Positions 32,070 through 44,100 are shown, numbered from the stretch's first letter. The stretch: DNA of 64,000 nucleotides from Linum tenue (GCA_946122785.1 CAMGYJ010000004.1:24316188-24380187); one strand, 5' to 3'. Numbers and translations: made by a program. The notes: generated by a model not told the origin, from the letters alone.

Positions 32070-32772
32070 CCGCCCACGGGCTAGCACGACACGAGCACAT
32101 GCACGAAATAAATGGGCCAGCCCGGCACGAGCACGAATAATTTATGAGTCGTGCCAGGCCTAAACTTCATGGACACGGAACGATTTATAAGTGGGCCGTG
32201 TCGGGCCTAATATTTTCTAGACTTTATTGAGTATAAGAACGGACATGGCACGGAAATAATATTTATTTGATAGAAAATAAATATAAAAAGAATTATAGGT
32301 TCAAATATTACAAAACACAAGTAGAAAAGTAATTTTTTGTTGTTGCTAGAAGTGTCATAAAGATATATACGTAATTACTAACATAAGTAAAAATGGACAA
32401 AGAATTAAACAAAGCCAAATCACACTCGCTAGACTTCCAATTTTCTTTTCCCCCTTATTTGTTACTTTTCTCAAACATTATCGGTTAATACTATCTTCCC
32501 CAGACCAATTTTCACCTTCCTTTTCATTCTCTCTTTTGTTTTCGTCCTTTTCATTAAACACGAATACGAGCATGGCAAGAGCACGAATAGGCACAATTCG
32601 AACCGTGCTCGGGCCCGGGCCGGGCCTAGCAAAGTTAACAAATGGGCTGGCAAGCATGACACAACACGAAAACTGAAGGGTCGTGCCAAACACGACACGA
32701 AATAAATTGGCCCGAAGCATGCCCGTGTCGTGCCGGCCCAAGCACGCCCTACCGCCCATCTACAGTCCAAAG

Positions 32773-35150
32773 CTTAATCTTTTCGGAGGTGGTGGCCGGA
32801 AGGGATTCCGTCTAGTCAACCATATTTTTGCCGTTTAATATAATTTTGAATAAAAAATAATCTAATGTGTAAAAAGACAATATGATGTGGCATCTATGTG
32901 GCTGCCACATTTTTGCCACATCATCAAAAGTCAATATTGCTTTGACCATCGTCTGGTCAACAATTATATTTAACGGTCAACAAAAGTGTTAGGATACAAA
33001 TGCCACAAAACTATCATACGATGGGATAGAAATGGAATATTGAAAAGAATAGAATACAAGTGGCATTTTGTTGATAGTTTGAGTGTTGTCGTGGTACTAG
33101 CCCTAAAATATTTAAATGCATATTATTATATTTTGAGTTAAAATAGACCTTCAAAATATGTGTTTACTATGATAATAACACTATGTTCATAAAAAACAAT
33201 CGTCAAATACTATTATCTTACTAATATGATAAAACTTCTACTATAATCTTACCACTATCATACAATCATCTAATTACAAATATGGCAGTATCATAAGACG
33301 TCTTACTATCATCTTACTACTATTATAAGATTTCATACTACAAATTTTATCACTATCATGTCATGATCTCACCACTATGGTAATATTTCATACTATAATG
33401 TTACCACTATCATATCTATCATGATATGATCTTAACACTATGGCAATATCATTATATGAAAATACTCTAAGATTTTGTGACTCCAAAAGAATATCAAAAT
33501 GGATGTCATCTTATTTGACACAAAAATCTAATCATCTTAGGAAATATTTTTTAAATCAGGATAAAACTCGAGATATGATCAGTTAAAATTTGGTGAAATA
33601 TTCACAAATCTATTAACATGATCAATGCAGTCAAAAGCTTGATTCCACCTATAAGCGAAAAAGGGATAAAATCGTAAAGCATAGAATTAAAGCGTAAAAA
33701 CGTAAGTTTTTTATGCATGCTGTAAAATAACTAAAATTTTTTTAAGTACGACATATACTATATAAAATATTAGTGCACATAATTTAGATAAGTGAATAAA
33801 CACCTGTAATTCATGTCTAAAGTAGAACAACTTATAACCTCTCAATAATAAGTTCATAAACATAAATCTTAACAATAATCCATCGACCCTCTATGCTAAT
33901 GAATTTGGGAAGAGCCTAGCTGGTGAATTAGATTACTCTATTGAAGTTAAGAATGCATCCAAGCACTTGGTATGTACTTTTAATCTCACAAGTATCATAT
34001 TATTGATAATTTACCTTTAATTTCATGACAAGAATACGTATTTAGTGAACTAAAAGCGTAAAAACGTAAAGCATTTTGATGAACTAGAAGCGTAAAAACA
34101 TAAGCTTTTAAGGTTTAAAGGCGAATTTATTCCGATTTTATACACTAAAATTTTTATATGGAAACGAAAGCGTGATGCTCACCTAAAAGCGTAAAATAGT
34201 AAGTTTTTAAATTTTAAAACGCGATTTGGACTGCATTGAACATGATGTTAATAACATCATCTTGGTAATCTGCATCAGCTAACTCTCATGCCCAAAAAAT
34301 GAAGCACATCCAGTCCGTAAATCAAATTTTAAATAGCCCACATTTAGTGTCTCTATGAGAGACATATAACTTTTACCCTATTAATTTCACGCACTATATC
34401 TATTTTTTTAAGTCATAATTCAATCTTTTCACACATAAAAATCATATTAATTATTCTCTTCAAAATGACATCCACATTGATAGATTTTGGAACAAAAAAA
34501 ATTGAGACATATATTACCAGTCTACACCATGGTGACAATCTTTGGTAGTATGTAAGATTATATCATAATGGTATGAATAAACCATAGTATATAATTGTTT
34601 TATACATGGTAGTAGGAATATACTAACGTCCATTTATCATATTTGATCATCGTCTACCACCAGTTACCACCCTAAACCAAGGTGGTATACGGTGGGATAT
34701 TTGGTTTTGCATTTTTCCACAAAAATTTATAGATCAAATAGACCACGATAAACTCACTCCTTGTATGCAAAATTTCTCTTTTGAGTGAAAATGAAGGAGT
34801 TACGAGGGTTGTAACGAGGTATGAATTTTTTCCTCCAAATATATTAAAAATGGTGACACATTTTGTAGATCATAACAAAGTCGTTTTATCTGTGCAATTT
34901 TTTTTTTTGAAATCCAAATTAAAATATAGAAGATACATACCGATTGCAAAAGTAGGGGAAATAAAAGACATTTTAATCTCACCCTTTACAGCATCCAAAA
35001 CAATGCAATTACAAAACCAATTTCATATGTTGCTCCTATCATAATTTATGCAATCTAACTCATCAAAATATTATCAAATATACATCAATACAATTCATTT
35101 GGAGTTTCATATATGGTGGGCCAAAGTGATTTTATAGTACAAAAAAATAA
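32773..35150. other. Unassigned AT-rich flank right of the hAT-like element
   Basis: There is no gene. Around 32830-32985 are imperfect inverted repeats (GTTTAATATAATT and AATTATATTTAAC) with GTGGCA/TGCCAC motifs, perhaps a degenerate miniature element. Bases 33160-33460 are a run of loosely repeated ACTATCAT/CTTACTACTAT motifs. Bases 33660-34215 repeat AAGCGTAAAAACGTAA-like motifs at least five times. Bases 32773-34369 recur at 62400-64000. Confidence 0.5.
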
Positions 35151-35269
35151 AATAAAAATGGAAAAAAATAAATTATATTCTTTATCTTCCTTTCTTTAAC
35201 TCGTATTAATAAGACAAAAGAGTTACACTAGAGTCACATGGACACACATAGCCAAGCAAAAAAATCAAA

Positions 35270-36680
35270 CGCTATCAAACTAGGTACAATGAAATGGCTT
35301 TTCTCGCCACCAAATGGGCTGTCATATGGCAATCACGCCTAACAAATCGAAAACCACAAGAATGGAAACACCAGCGAAGGACTTGGTTCTCTTCCAAAAT
35401 AGCACCACCATGCACATCCTAAGCATCCTTAGTTGCCTCCTTCTCGAACATGACTAGCACTTCACCTTAAATACAACTTCTTGAATACCATAAGCTAGGC
35501 ACCACTAGATCGCATCCCTGAGCGCCAACAATTCAACAAGGAATGGATCATCCAACTCCTCATATAGTTCGTCGCCAGTGCCATCAGTCCTCATGAACAA
35601 TCCTTGAGGGCCGAGCCACCAGCTCCATGCGAGCCTGCACAAGTTGCCCCATCGGTATGAACATGCAAAGCCCTAGGTGGAGCATCCCCCGTGCTACCCC
35701 TTCCCCCACCCCGCTCCCACCCCCAAGTTGCTCATTGAATTAGGATAAATGGACAGGGGTCGAAAAGAGAGTAGGTTAAAAAACCACCTAGTTTCTAGCT
35801 TTTCAGATACCCTGAAACAAAGCAACAAGATGCAATGCATCCGCACAAGCGGAATCCCCATCCTTATCAAACAATTGTCTGCAAAATATCTCCACATTAC
35901 CCGTTGGGAGACTCGGTCGAAGTATTTAAAGCCCGAGGCGTCCTAAAGCTCCCTATCAGGATGAAAATAAAAATAAAACAAATGCTCCAAGGATCCCACC
36001 TCCCCCAAACGAGTCAGGCGCACAGCCACACCCATGACACCATGAAATGGCAGGGCCTTCCCAGTAGGAAGAACTCGCCTAATTATTTTCCAAATAAAAT
36101 ATATCATCTTAGGTGGAACAGAAGCACTCCAAATCCTTCCCACAACTTTTTATCCCACGGTCGTACATCCTGCTTGAAAGAGGGATCACACCCCTTTCTA
36201 AATTGGGTGGCCAAGTGATATCTTGACTTAACCAAATCATACCCGGACGCCATAGGAACCATAGGAAGCGGAATAGAAAATATTTTTGGAACTACCTCCC
36301 ACGAAAACAACAACCGAATATGGTCCACATTCCACCGTCCTATACGCGCCGAGATCAGAGAAGCAACCGTTCCGTGAATTCTTCTTACCTTTGGACGGAG
36401 TCAAGGAGGACTCGGATGCAAAGCAGGAACCCAATCCGATGTAGCTAGGGAAATACTCTCAGCATTTTTGACCTACCATCGGAGCCCCTGCTGAAGCAAC
36501 GCTCGACCATGAAGAATATCACGCTACCCCCACAAAGGTAAGGAACCAGCCTAAAGAAAGGAACAATTCGGAAAATACTTCGCATTATAAATGCGTGCTA
36601 ACAAAAAATTGGGTACTTTTCAGAAGCTACCATGGTATCTTGGCCAATAAGGCCTGATTAAATTCCTCAAACCTGCGGAA
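35270..36680 (-). pseudogene. LINE (L1-type) 3' fragment with zf-RVT and RNase H regions
   Basis: Read on the minus strand in several broken frames. FNQALLAKIPW and DILHGRALLQQGLRW (post-polymerase region typical of plant LINE ORF2) lie near 36660-36440. SVPPKMIYFIWKIIRR (zf-RVT region) lies near 36120. FVRRDCHMTAHLVARKA lies near 35320 and matches the end of the RNase H domain found in some plant L1 lineages. The endonuclease and palm of the reverse transcriptase are absent, consistent with 5' truncation or a broken copy. A junction with gypsy gag lies near 36685. The 3' end and TSD were not resolved. Confidence 0.75.
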
Positions 36681-36689
36681 CCCATTCCA

Positions 36690-37258
36690 CTTTCTTCCTT
36701 ACTCATGCAAAGAGGACCTTCTGGAATTTAGTGTAGTTGCCACTCTGGAAGAATATAATCACTTTTCTCTCCCAATCCAGGTAGCTTGATGCATTGTTAG
36801 AGCCTAAGAAAGACGGCACGGATAGTTTGGTACCTCTTAGCTCTGCAACTGTGTTTTCCGATGGACGGCGATCATGACCACAAAATTCGTGATCGCGATC
36901 ACGGTGTTCGTGCTCCGTAGTGATTAGTAGTCACTCGAAATTATGAATATGATCCACTAAAGTAGGATTGATTCCTTTTGGGGGCCTTGGTTTTGATTTG
37001 CTTCATAATTGTCGTCTTGCCTTGTCAAATTTCCCGACGGAACATTGTTGTTCGTCGCCGTCCTTAGCTGTGCCATGATTGTTTGCAACAATTCAGAGGT
37101 GTTAATGGGATTGTCCACCATTGTTTGAACTTCGAATTGAGGCTCCTCTTCAAAATCAGATTACTCCTCTAGTTTGCGACGTGAGATGGAGTCTTAAGAC
37201 CTTGTCCTCTTGGAAACTAGTCCTAGAGCTTTGGGTTGCGCCACTGTGTTCGAACCAG
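36690..37258 (-). pseudogene. Degenerate gypsy gag N-terminal fragment
   Basis: On the minus strand, a region starting beyond the PBS reads into SYLDWERKVIIFFQSGNYTK, the N-terminal part of a plant Ty3/Gypsy capsid domain, near 36740-36810, then a stop. It is preceded by an Arg/Asp/His-rich segment. It breaks off at the LINE fragment near 36685. Confidence 0.65.
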
Positions 37259-37270
37259 GCTCTGATGCTA
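37259..37270 (-). other. Degenerate initiator tRNA-Met primer-binding site
   Basis: On the minus strand this reads TAGCATCAGAGC, two substitutions from TGGTATCAGAGC, placed between a probable LTR end (…CATCA at 37273) and the gag fragment. Confidence 0.65.
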
Positions 37271-37272
37271 CT

Positions 37273-39045
37273 TGATGAGCCCTAACTTGGGTCTCAATGA
37301 TTAGAATCACACAGCTCATCATATCCAAGAGTCGGATTGAAACTTGAACAAAATAAGGTATGTGGTTATGGGTTTTGATATGGAACTTTTGTGCAATCTT
37401 TTAGACGGAAGAAGGCTCGACAAGTATAGGTGGAAGCTAGGCCACGATCAATGTGTCCAATTGATCGATACAAGCACTCAAGCAACTCAAAATCCACTTA
37501 GCAACTCAATGAACCAAAGCTCAAAGGTTTGTATTCCATCAACGAAATTTGAACTATAATGCAATAGAATAGGCTTTATTTAGAACTTAGCTAAGCTATC
37601 AGCTACAAAAGATGTCCTAAGCACAATGAAACTCAGAAATCAAACTAAAAATAACAAAGAATAGAAATCCTAGTGCAACAAGGAAACAGTTTGCTTGTTG
37701 TGCAAGACATAATTCCAGACTCCATATGATCTTGCACACGTTCGTTCAAAGCTTTAGAGGTATGTTCTTGATCATCCAATTCCTTTAGGTTGCTCAGAAA
37801 AATGTTTAATTTTGTGTACCAAACCCCGCTTGCTTCGACTCTCCCTCCTCCGGATCGAATAAGCCCTCAAAGTTAAGTATCCGAACACGGCTCCAGACTT
37901 GGCCAAAATTGGACAGTTTCTCAGTGTCTTCAGAGCAACTTCAACGAGTTGGTTAATGACCTTTAGAGATGTTGATCAAAGTAGGCACCATAAAATGAGT
38001 TTAACACTTGGCCAAATTCTGCCTCACTTCTTGCCGACTTAGGTTGCTTCTTTGGCAAGTAATAAAGACTTATGTACTTGGCTACTAGGGATCAAAATCC
38101 TCACTGAACTGCTCCCAAAATGGATCGAAAACATCCTTCCCTAACTTCCTTTTCATAAGCACCATGCCAGCTCCATCTTCATTCTCGATCTGCTCTAGAG
38201 GGGTTGAGGCTTGTGGAGAGGTTAAGCTTACTTCCTCGAGTCGAATTGAACTAGTGTTGATGATCAACATTGCCGAGAAGTGATTGAAATAGTTGTCTGG
38301 TCATCGGACATTGTCATTAGACTTCATCCCATTCGAGAAATTTGAGGTGTTTTGTTTGGAGGATTCCCAATCCAATTTTTTGATCCCATGCATTTCTCCA
38401 GGCTCCGAATTGAAGGTCTGACCCACTCTTGAGTCTCGAATCATCTTCTTCATCTTTAATCCCACCAAGCTTCCTTTCACGCCATCCTCTGATTTCAAAA
38501 TTTCTTTACCCATAATTTGCAATCCGATTTTGAGCGTTTCTGATTCAGGCATCTTGGAGCATAATTGGGAGATCCTATAGCTTTCTGAAAACTTCCTTGA
38601 TGATTCTGCATCATCAGTATAGATCAAACAACCTCGATCTCTCCAACCAATTTAGTCTATTTTTCCTCATGTTTAGTTTTTTCAAGGGAGTTTTGGCTTG
38701 CTTTGGATTCATCAATTGGACTTGATTCGACGCAATCCAACGAGGTGACGCAGACTTGTCCGACTTGGCAACCATGGTGTTCATTCTTCTTCTTGAAACC
38801 AGTCAACATGAATCATCGGGCTACCAAATTGGCTTCATTGGTTTCCTCTGAGTGTGTTCCACTAGATTCTCTCTTTTCTCGCCGTCGATTTGCCTCTAAT
38901 TGTTAGTGATCAGCTCGAACTTCCGCCGATGATAATTGTTTGAGCAAGAAGTTATAGTTTCTATGCTTGAACTTGTAGAAATTTGTGTCTCCGTAGTGGA
39001 AAACCCTTCGATCAAACTACCAAGGGCATTGATAACACCAAAATT
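37273..39045 (-). repeat. Probable gypsy 5' LTR and unassigned sequence
   Basis: The stretch next to the PBS starts TGATGAGCCC on the plus strand, as expected for an LTR 3' end on the minus strand. The outer boundary was not found, and no second LTR is visible. Two short minus-strand frames at 38085-38270 and 38301-38627 (61 and 108 codons, charged, no recognised domain) could be part of an unknown element or a captured gene fragment. Confidence 0.4.
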
Positions 39046-39164
39046 GGTGTTATTTTTCCCCGGTAATTAGCATTTTATTGGAGCTCATCTTGGAAAATAA
39101 CACAAGAGTCGAAAAATACAAGGCTTCAAGCCTAAACAGTTCCTTTTAGCATAAATAAAGCAAA

Positions 39165-39740
39165 CTACGGGTTACAAATATTGCTATCTATAATCCGCAT
39201 AAGAGAGGGGAATCGGTTAAGATGACTGTTAAAGTCTGCATTCCCACAGCTGTGCATATAGACTTCTTCCCTTAGTGCTTCAACAAGACCTTTTGGAGTG
39301 CATGGACTGCTCGCAATCACACGACTACAACGCTCCTTCCAGATAAAGGAGGCACACCAGCACCACAAAGACGTTTCAACCAAGCTTTCTGCATCACCTC
39401 TTTGCGCACAATCACACCACGAAGGTGACAGCTGAATTGGATCCATCATCACTGCAGAAACAAAAGAAACCGTATAGGTACATTGACAAAACAGGTGTTG
39501 CCGAGATTCACTGGTAGCTTCACAGAGCACACAAGCATCATTTGTTATTTTGCCCCAGCTTTTCAGCTTGTCCCTTGTGACAATCTTGTCCAAAATAATC
39601 AACCAAGCTAACAAACGATATCGAAGCATAGTGAATTTGCCCCATATAACCTTCCACCATTGCACATGAGGCTTCTTGATTCTAGTATCATTCCAAACCA
39701 GTGAAACAAAGTATCAAATCATCTTCTTACCCTGCCAAAG
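39165..39740 (-). pseudogene. LINE ORF2 C-terminal zf-RVT region
   Basis: The open frame 39165-39665 contains the plant LINE zf-RVT pattern: WWKVIWGKFTMLRYRLLAWL, then C-x2-C (CVLCEATSES) and HLFCQC. It ends with a stop shortly before the element's 3' end. No RNase H domain follows, unlike the LINE fragment at 35270-36680, so the two fragments belong to different LINE lineages. Confidence 0.8.
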
Positions 39741-40091
39741 AACAGCCCCCTCAGAATAAACATCCATCATATAGCATATCCAGGATCTGATTTTTAACAA
39801 TTGCTTCCAAATCCATGACCCTGTTGAAGTCATCTTAACATTCCAGATAGATTGCTCCCTGAGCCTATATCGAAGCATCCAGGCCACCCAAAAGCTTCCA
39901 CCTTGAAGAAGGAGAATCCAGATGAGTTTTGCGGTACGAGCAATATTCTAGGTGACCAGGTCCTTAAGCCCTAAACCACCCTCTTGCTCTGGTATAGCCA
40001 AAACTGCCAAACCATCCCTAAACCATAAGAAATCTGAACATAGTTTTTGTACTGCTTTAATTACTTTCTTTGGAATAATAAACACAACCAT

Positions 40092-41289
40092 CTAGTAGTG
40101 GATTAGAGAGTAGATGACAGATTCCACTAATTGCAGCTTACCTGCATATGAACGGGAGTTTTCTCTCCAAGAACGAATACGGCTAGTGACTTTATCAATC
40201 AACATGGCACATTCTAAACTTGATAATTTCCCTGAAATCAGAGGCAGGCCTAAATATTGTACTGGAAGCTGCCCCACCTTAAATCCAGAGACTTGCAAAG
40301 AAATTATTTTGAAACTGTGCGCTTCTCCCCCAAAGAACACCTCACACTTATCAGGATTGCATTGAAGACCAAAAAGATGATAAAAAGAATCCAAAACTGT
40401 TCTGACACCACTCAAGGTCATCTGCAAAGCATAAGTGTGTGAGCCCTATTTGTCTACACTGAGGGTGGTAGGGGATTAAGTTTGTTGAGGCTGCTTGATT
40501 AAGGAGTCTTGTTAAGGGCTCCATGGCTATGGTAAAAAGGTAGGGGGAGAGGGGATCCCCTTGCCTAACCCCTTTTTCTGCTCCAAAAAACCCAAATAGA
40601 CTACCATGGATTGAAATGCTAAACATCGCAGTCCTTAAACATACCAGAATCCAATCAATAAAGAGTTGAGGAGATTCCATCTTGGTCATGACACATTGAA
40701 GAAATTCAAAATTTACAGAATCAAAAGCCTTTTTTAGATCCACCTTCACAACACATCTCGAGGATATGTTCTTCTTATTATGGTTATGAAAAATTTCCTG
40801 AGCCATCAATATGTTTTCCAGGATACTTCTACCCGGTATAAAGGCTGATTGGTTTTTACTGATGACAGAAGGAAGGACTCTTCTGAGCCTATTGGCTAGT
40901 ACTTTAGCAACTATCTTATATAGAACATTGATACAAGCAATAGGTCTGTAAGCTTGAAGTCTGTCTGCATTTGGGATCTTAGGGACAAGTGTTAATGATG
41001 CAGAGTTCATACCTCTAGGGAAGGTTTTTGTATGGAGGAATTGAGTAACTCCCTCAATGATACTTAATCCGAGCATGTCCCAGTTTCTTTGGAAAAAACC
41101 AGCATTCCATCCATCCAGTCCAGGCGCCTTGGAGCCATCCATATCAAATGCAGCTGCTTTTATTTCCTGGCTAGATATAGGTGTACAAAGTAACTCTTGA
41201 TGAACCTGGCTCAATCTGCTCACCAAACACTCCTCAATCAATATAGGATCCACTCTGACATCTTTATTAACTGTTCCAAACAAATCCAT
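40092..41289 (-). pseudogene. LINE reverse transcriptase (ORF2), frameshifted after the catalytic motif
   Basis: The frame 40351-41289 carries the ordered non-LTR reverse transcriptase motifs: GSKAPGLDGWNAGFFQ, RLQAYRPIACINVLYKIVAK, NQSAFIPGRSILENI, VDLKKAFDSVNFEF, KGVRQGDPLSPYLF and the catalytic FADDL near 40395. A frameshift directly after FADDL moves the thumb region to another frame (40092-40427, with CNPDKCEVFF and VQYLGLPLISG). Such enzymes nick target DNA and copy element RNA in place. Confidence 0.93.
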
Positions 41290-41419
41290 ATAGTATTTGA
41301 TGGCATCATTTTCAATATATGGAATCTCAGTCAGTACCTCCCCATTTGGAGAAATTAGTTTCCTAATTTGCTTCCATGCAGTTCGGATCTTGGCTGAGTT
41401 GTGCCTTGCAGTTCAGGAT

Positions 41420-42000
41420 TTCTGCCTGAAAAAAGCCTCCTCCGCTTTTAATAGCGTAGAGTAGGTCTGCTTGGCTACTGCAATTGCTACAAGGATGGAC
41501 TGCAAGGCTTGGAGCTGCAATGTTCTTACTTCTTCCCCTTGATCCTTCACTCGAGCAGAGATGTCTGAGTAATGATCTTTATTCAGCTTCAGGAGTTCTT
41601 GCTTCAGAATATAGAGTCTATGCTTTACAGCAAAGAATCATGTGCCCTTGACTCTCTGTAACCAGCAATCCTGTAAGACTTGCTTATAAGATTCATGCTT
41701 CTCTCACATTTCAAATTAATGGAAAGGCTTAGGAAAACTTCTCGTAGGGAATCGGGGAACAATCTTCATGCCATAGTGATCAGAGAAATCTGGTGCAAGA
41801 AATTATGCAACACTATCAAGAAAATAAAGAAACTCTATGTACTCTAAGGTATCGAAGCATGAAATCATGCTTCCAGGGGCTATTGAAACCCCTCGTGTTC
41901 CACAGTATGATTGTCGTTTATGAAAAGAAGTCACCTTGGTGACTACTCCTTTACTACGAAGGCCCTCCCTACCCTTTTGCTTTGGCACTGGAGCCTGCAA
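41420..42000 (-). pseudogene. LINE apurinic-type endonuclease remnant with internal deletion
   Basis: Minus-strand frames show the start of the endonuclease (ILWNTRGFNSPWKH near 41885-41925) and then, after only about 110 bp, the SDH motif that ends the domain (near 41785). The spacer before reverse transcriptase follows (LKLNKDHYSDISARV near 41560). About 600 bp of the central endonuclease, including the other catalytic residues, is missing. Confidence 0.75.
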
Positions 42001-42114
42001 CTTTATATCCCGTTTACCATAGAGAGCCCCAAAAACATTAGAATGCAGCACTGGTATAGATGACTTAACTGTAGATTTTGATCGTGCACCATTGATTACT
42101 TTGTTGAACTCCTC

Positions 42115-42554
42115 TTACGATGGCAACGCACTTGGGGTGACCGGAGGCGTTATATCCACAATAGTCTCTTTACTATTATTTCCAGCCACCTGCACAGTCA
42201 CCTCTTTCTCTATCTCGGTACTTACATCATCCACTCCAAGCTCCAGAACTTTTGAAATTGAAACAACCCTAGCCTGCTTGACTCTCCAAACCCTCTTGGT
42301 AGCAACTCCAGTGGGGAAGTAGAGAACAATCATGGCCAAACGATTCACACTTAGAGCAACAAGGCGGTACACCAAAATACTCTACCCCTATGAGCATTTA
42401 TTTCATATCATTAGGTGTAATACTTAACTTGTCTACTATAGGCTTGTTCGCTTTAATCTCAATGCAAATTCTCACAGAACCCAGCTTCTTCTGATACGTG
42501 GTAGAGTAGTACATCAAAAGAGGCTTACCAATTGAACTTGCAATACGACCCAGA
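42115..42554 (-). pseudogene. LINE ORF1 C-terminal part with CCHC knuckle
   Basis: On the minus strand the sequence begins at the Athila copy 4 insertion site with GLGRIASSIGKPLLMYYSTT and continues to KLGSVRICIEIKANKP. A zinc knuckle, CCSKCESFGHDC, lies near 42340-42380. This is the standard continuation of a DUF4283 protein of plant LINE ORF1, an RNA-binding chaperone-like protein. A stop lies near 42400. Confidence 0.8.
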
Positions 42555-42559
42555 CCCTC

Positions 42560-43957
42560 TGATGACTTGATATATACACATGTCTTTATCCACCATTCTT
42601 ATGCTGTTTGAGCCTCATTTCTTATATCATAGGCCGATTTCACGCTAGGTTGTTCTCGTTTGTGTTATTTCAGCTCCTAGTACGTGATTGGAGGTTTGAA
42701 AGCGATTTTTGGGTCGATTGGACGAAAGTTGGACGTTTGGTGAGAAGCTGAGGAATCCACACGGCCAGACCTAGAAGCCACACGGCCGTGTGGAATCCCA
42801 TTAGGCGGCCAAGCCACATTGGCCGTGTTTTGGGACCCTTGAGGCCGTGTGAAAATTCCAGGGGGCTCACACGATCAGCCTAAGAATCCACACGGGCGTG
42901 CACTTTTGGCCGTGCAGCATGCCTAACCTCATTAGATGGAACACCGCGTTTTGGCACTCACACGGGCAGACTGGGAATACACACGGCCGTGTCGCCTGGC
43001 CGTGTGGTCGGGAAATTCTGGGTTTTAACCCAATTTCGAGCCTAAGGAGAGGGAATCGATTTCCTGGAGCAAAATCAGAGCCCTTGAGAGAGAAAGTGCG
43101 AAGAACACCCCCTAAGAGGGGTTTTGGAGCTGGGTTTCATCAATCAAGCTTGGAAATCATCCTTGGAGTGAAGATCACCATCCCAGAGCAGATTCTTCCC
43201 ATCTTGTTGAGTATGACTGCTTTGTTTGTTGTTTTCCTCTCTCTCTCTCTCTCTCTCTATGGAGTAGAACCCTCTCTCACTTGGGTATGAAGAACCCTAG
43301 TTCTATGTATCAGGGATCATTGTTGTAATAGACGTTTGGATTGTGATATTGTTTGATTATAATCGATTGAAGTGTTTTGATTGAGTTAATTGAAGCCTGA
43401 TAATCTTTTATTGAGTTCTGCTGCAACCTGAGATAGATAGAATCTGATTAGGTTGTTAGAGCTTCTTCGATCGGTAGTAGTGAATCGATTATATGAGAGT
43501 TAGTCGATTCACTGCTTTGTACTGGAATTCAGTTCTAGTAGTGGAGTTCCGCGTTCATAGCCTCAGCTTTCTATCCCGGTGAAGACTAGTCGTCTGCCAA
43601 GTAGTTTGACTAAGAGGGCTTGGTCAGCTCTAGAGATTCCAAGCTACTGTCGGATCTTCCGCAGTATAATCAACAGTAAAGCAACCAAAAGTAATTACAA
43701 CTATGACCTAACTAAGGAGCTAGGGGGACTCATTCCCGAGTGACTCTTCCCTTTCTTTAGAAAACCGAACAATTTCATGCTTTCTTACTGCTTTTAGTTA
43801 AAATCACAATCACTAGACTTAGTTTGCTAGATAATAAATAATCACGGAGTATGTAGTAGATCTAGGATCCGGGTTGACAAATAGAGCTTGCCACTTACTG
43901 CATTTCCGGACTGCGATTACACTTGGTCGCAGTTTGGTGTTTTGTTTTAGCGTGTCA
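42560..43957 (+). repeat. Athila copy 4 5' LTR
   Basis: It is 1398 bp, TGATGACTTGAT to GCGTGTCA. Several CACACGGCC/GGCCGTGTG half-sites and one full palindrome lie at 42755-43010. A (CT)n tract is at 43231-43258. Confidence 0.92.
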
Positions 43958-43963
43958 AGTTTT

Positions 43964-43980
43964 TGGCGCCGTTGTCGGGG
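43964..43980 (+). other. Primer-binding site, tRNA-Asp (Athila copy 4)
   Basis: TGGCGCCGTTGTCGGGG differs by one base from the perfect tRNA-Asp complement at 11918. Confidence 0.88.
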
Positions 43981-44100
43981 ACCTCTAGGTTATTGTGGAA
44001 ACGTGCAATTTTGTTACTCTAGCTTTTTCTTTACTGCATTCTCTCTCTTTCACCTTTGTGCCTTCACTGGTTGTGTTTGAATTCTGTGTGGAGGTAGCGC

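Larger units (their letters stand above)
14842..32764. mobile_element. hAT-like non-autonomous DNA element, split by the Ogre nest
   Basis: It is flanked by an exact 8-bp TSD, GTCCAAAG (14834-14841 and 32765-32772), the length typical of hAT transposons. The ends are imperfect inverted repeats: TGTACGTGGGC on the left, and TGTAGATGGGC when the right end is read in reverse. Both subterminal regions are rich in GGGC/GCACGA motifs. Without the Ogre (14869-32069 and one TSD copy) it is about 720 bp and encodes no transposase. Its right end recurs at 61736-62399 in the duplicated arm. Confidence 0.65.
23426..34369. repeat. Segmental duplication, arm 1
   Basis: It is collinear and in the same orientation with 51574-64000. 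It includes most of Athila copy 2, the Ogre 3' half, the hAT right end and about 1.6 kb of flanking DNA. Short stretches compared by eye differ by one or two percent. Differences include deletions here near 23939, 25846 and 26266, and retention here of the full tandem-repeat array that is shortened in arm 2. The right end is undefined because arm 2 runs to the window edge. Confidence 0.9.

Noticed and set aside
32471..32770. 99-codon minus-strand frame in the hAT-like element
   Set aside because: It arises from the GC-rich subterminal repeats, changes freely in the duplicate copy (62110-62454), and resembles no transposase.
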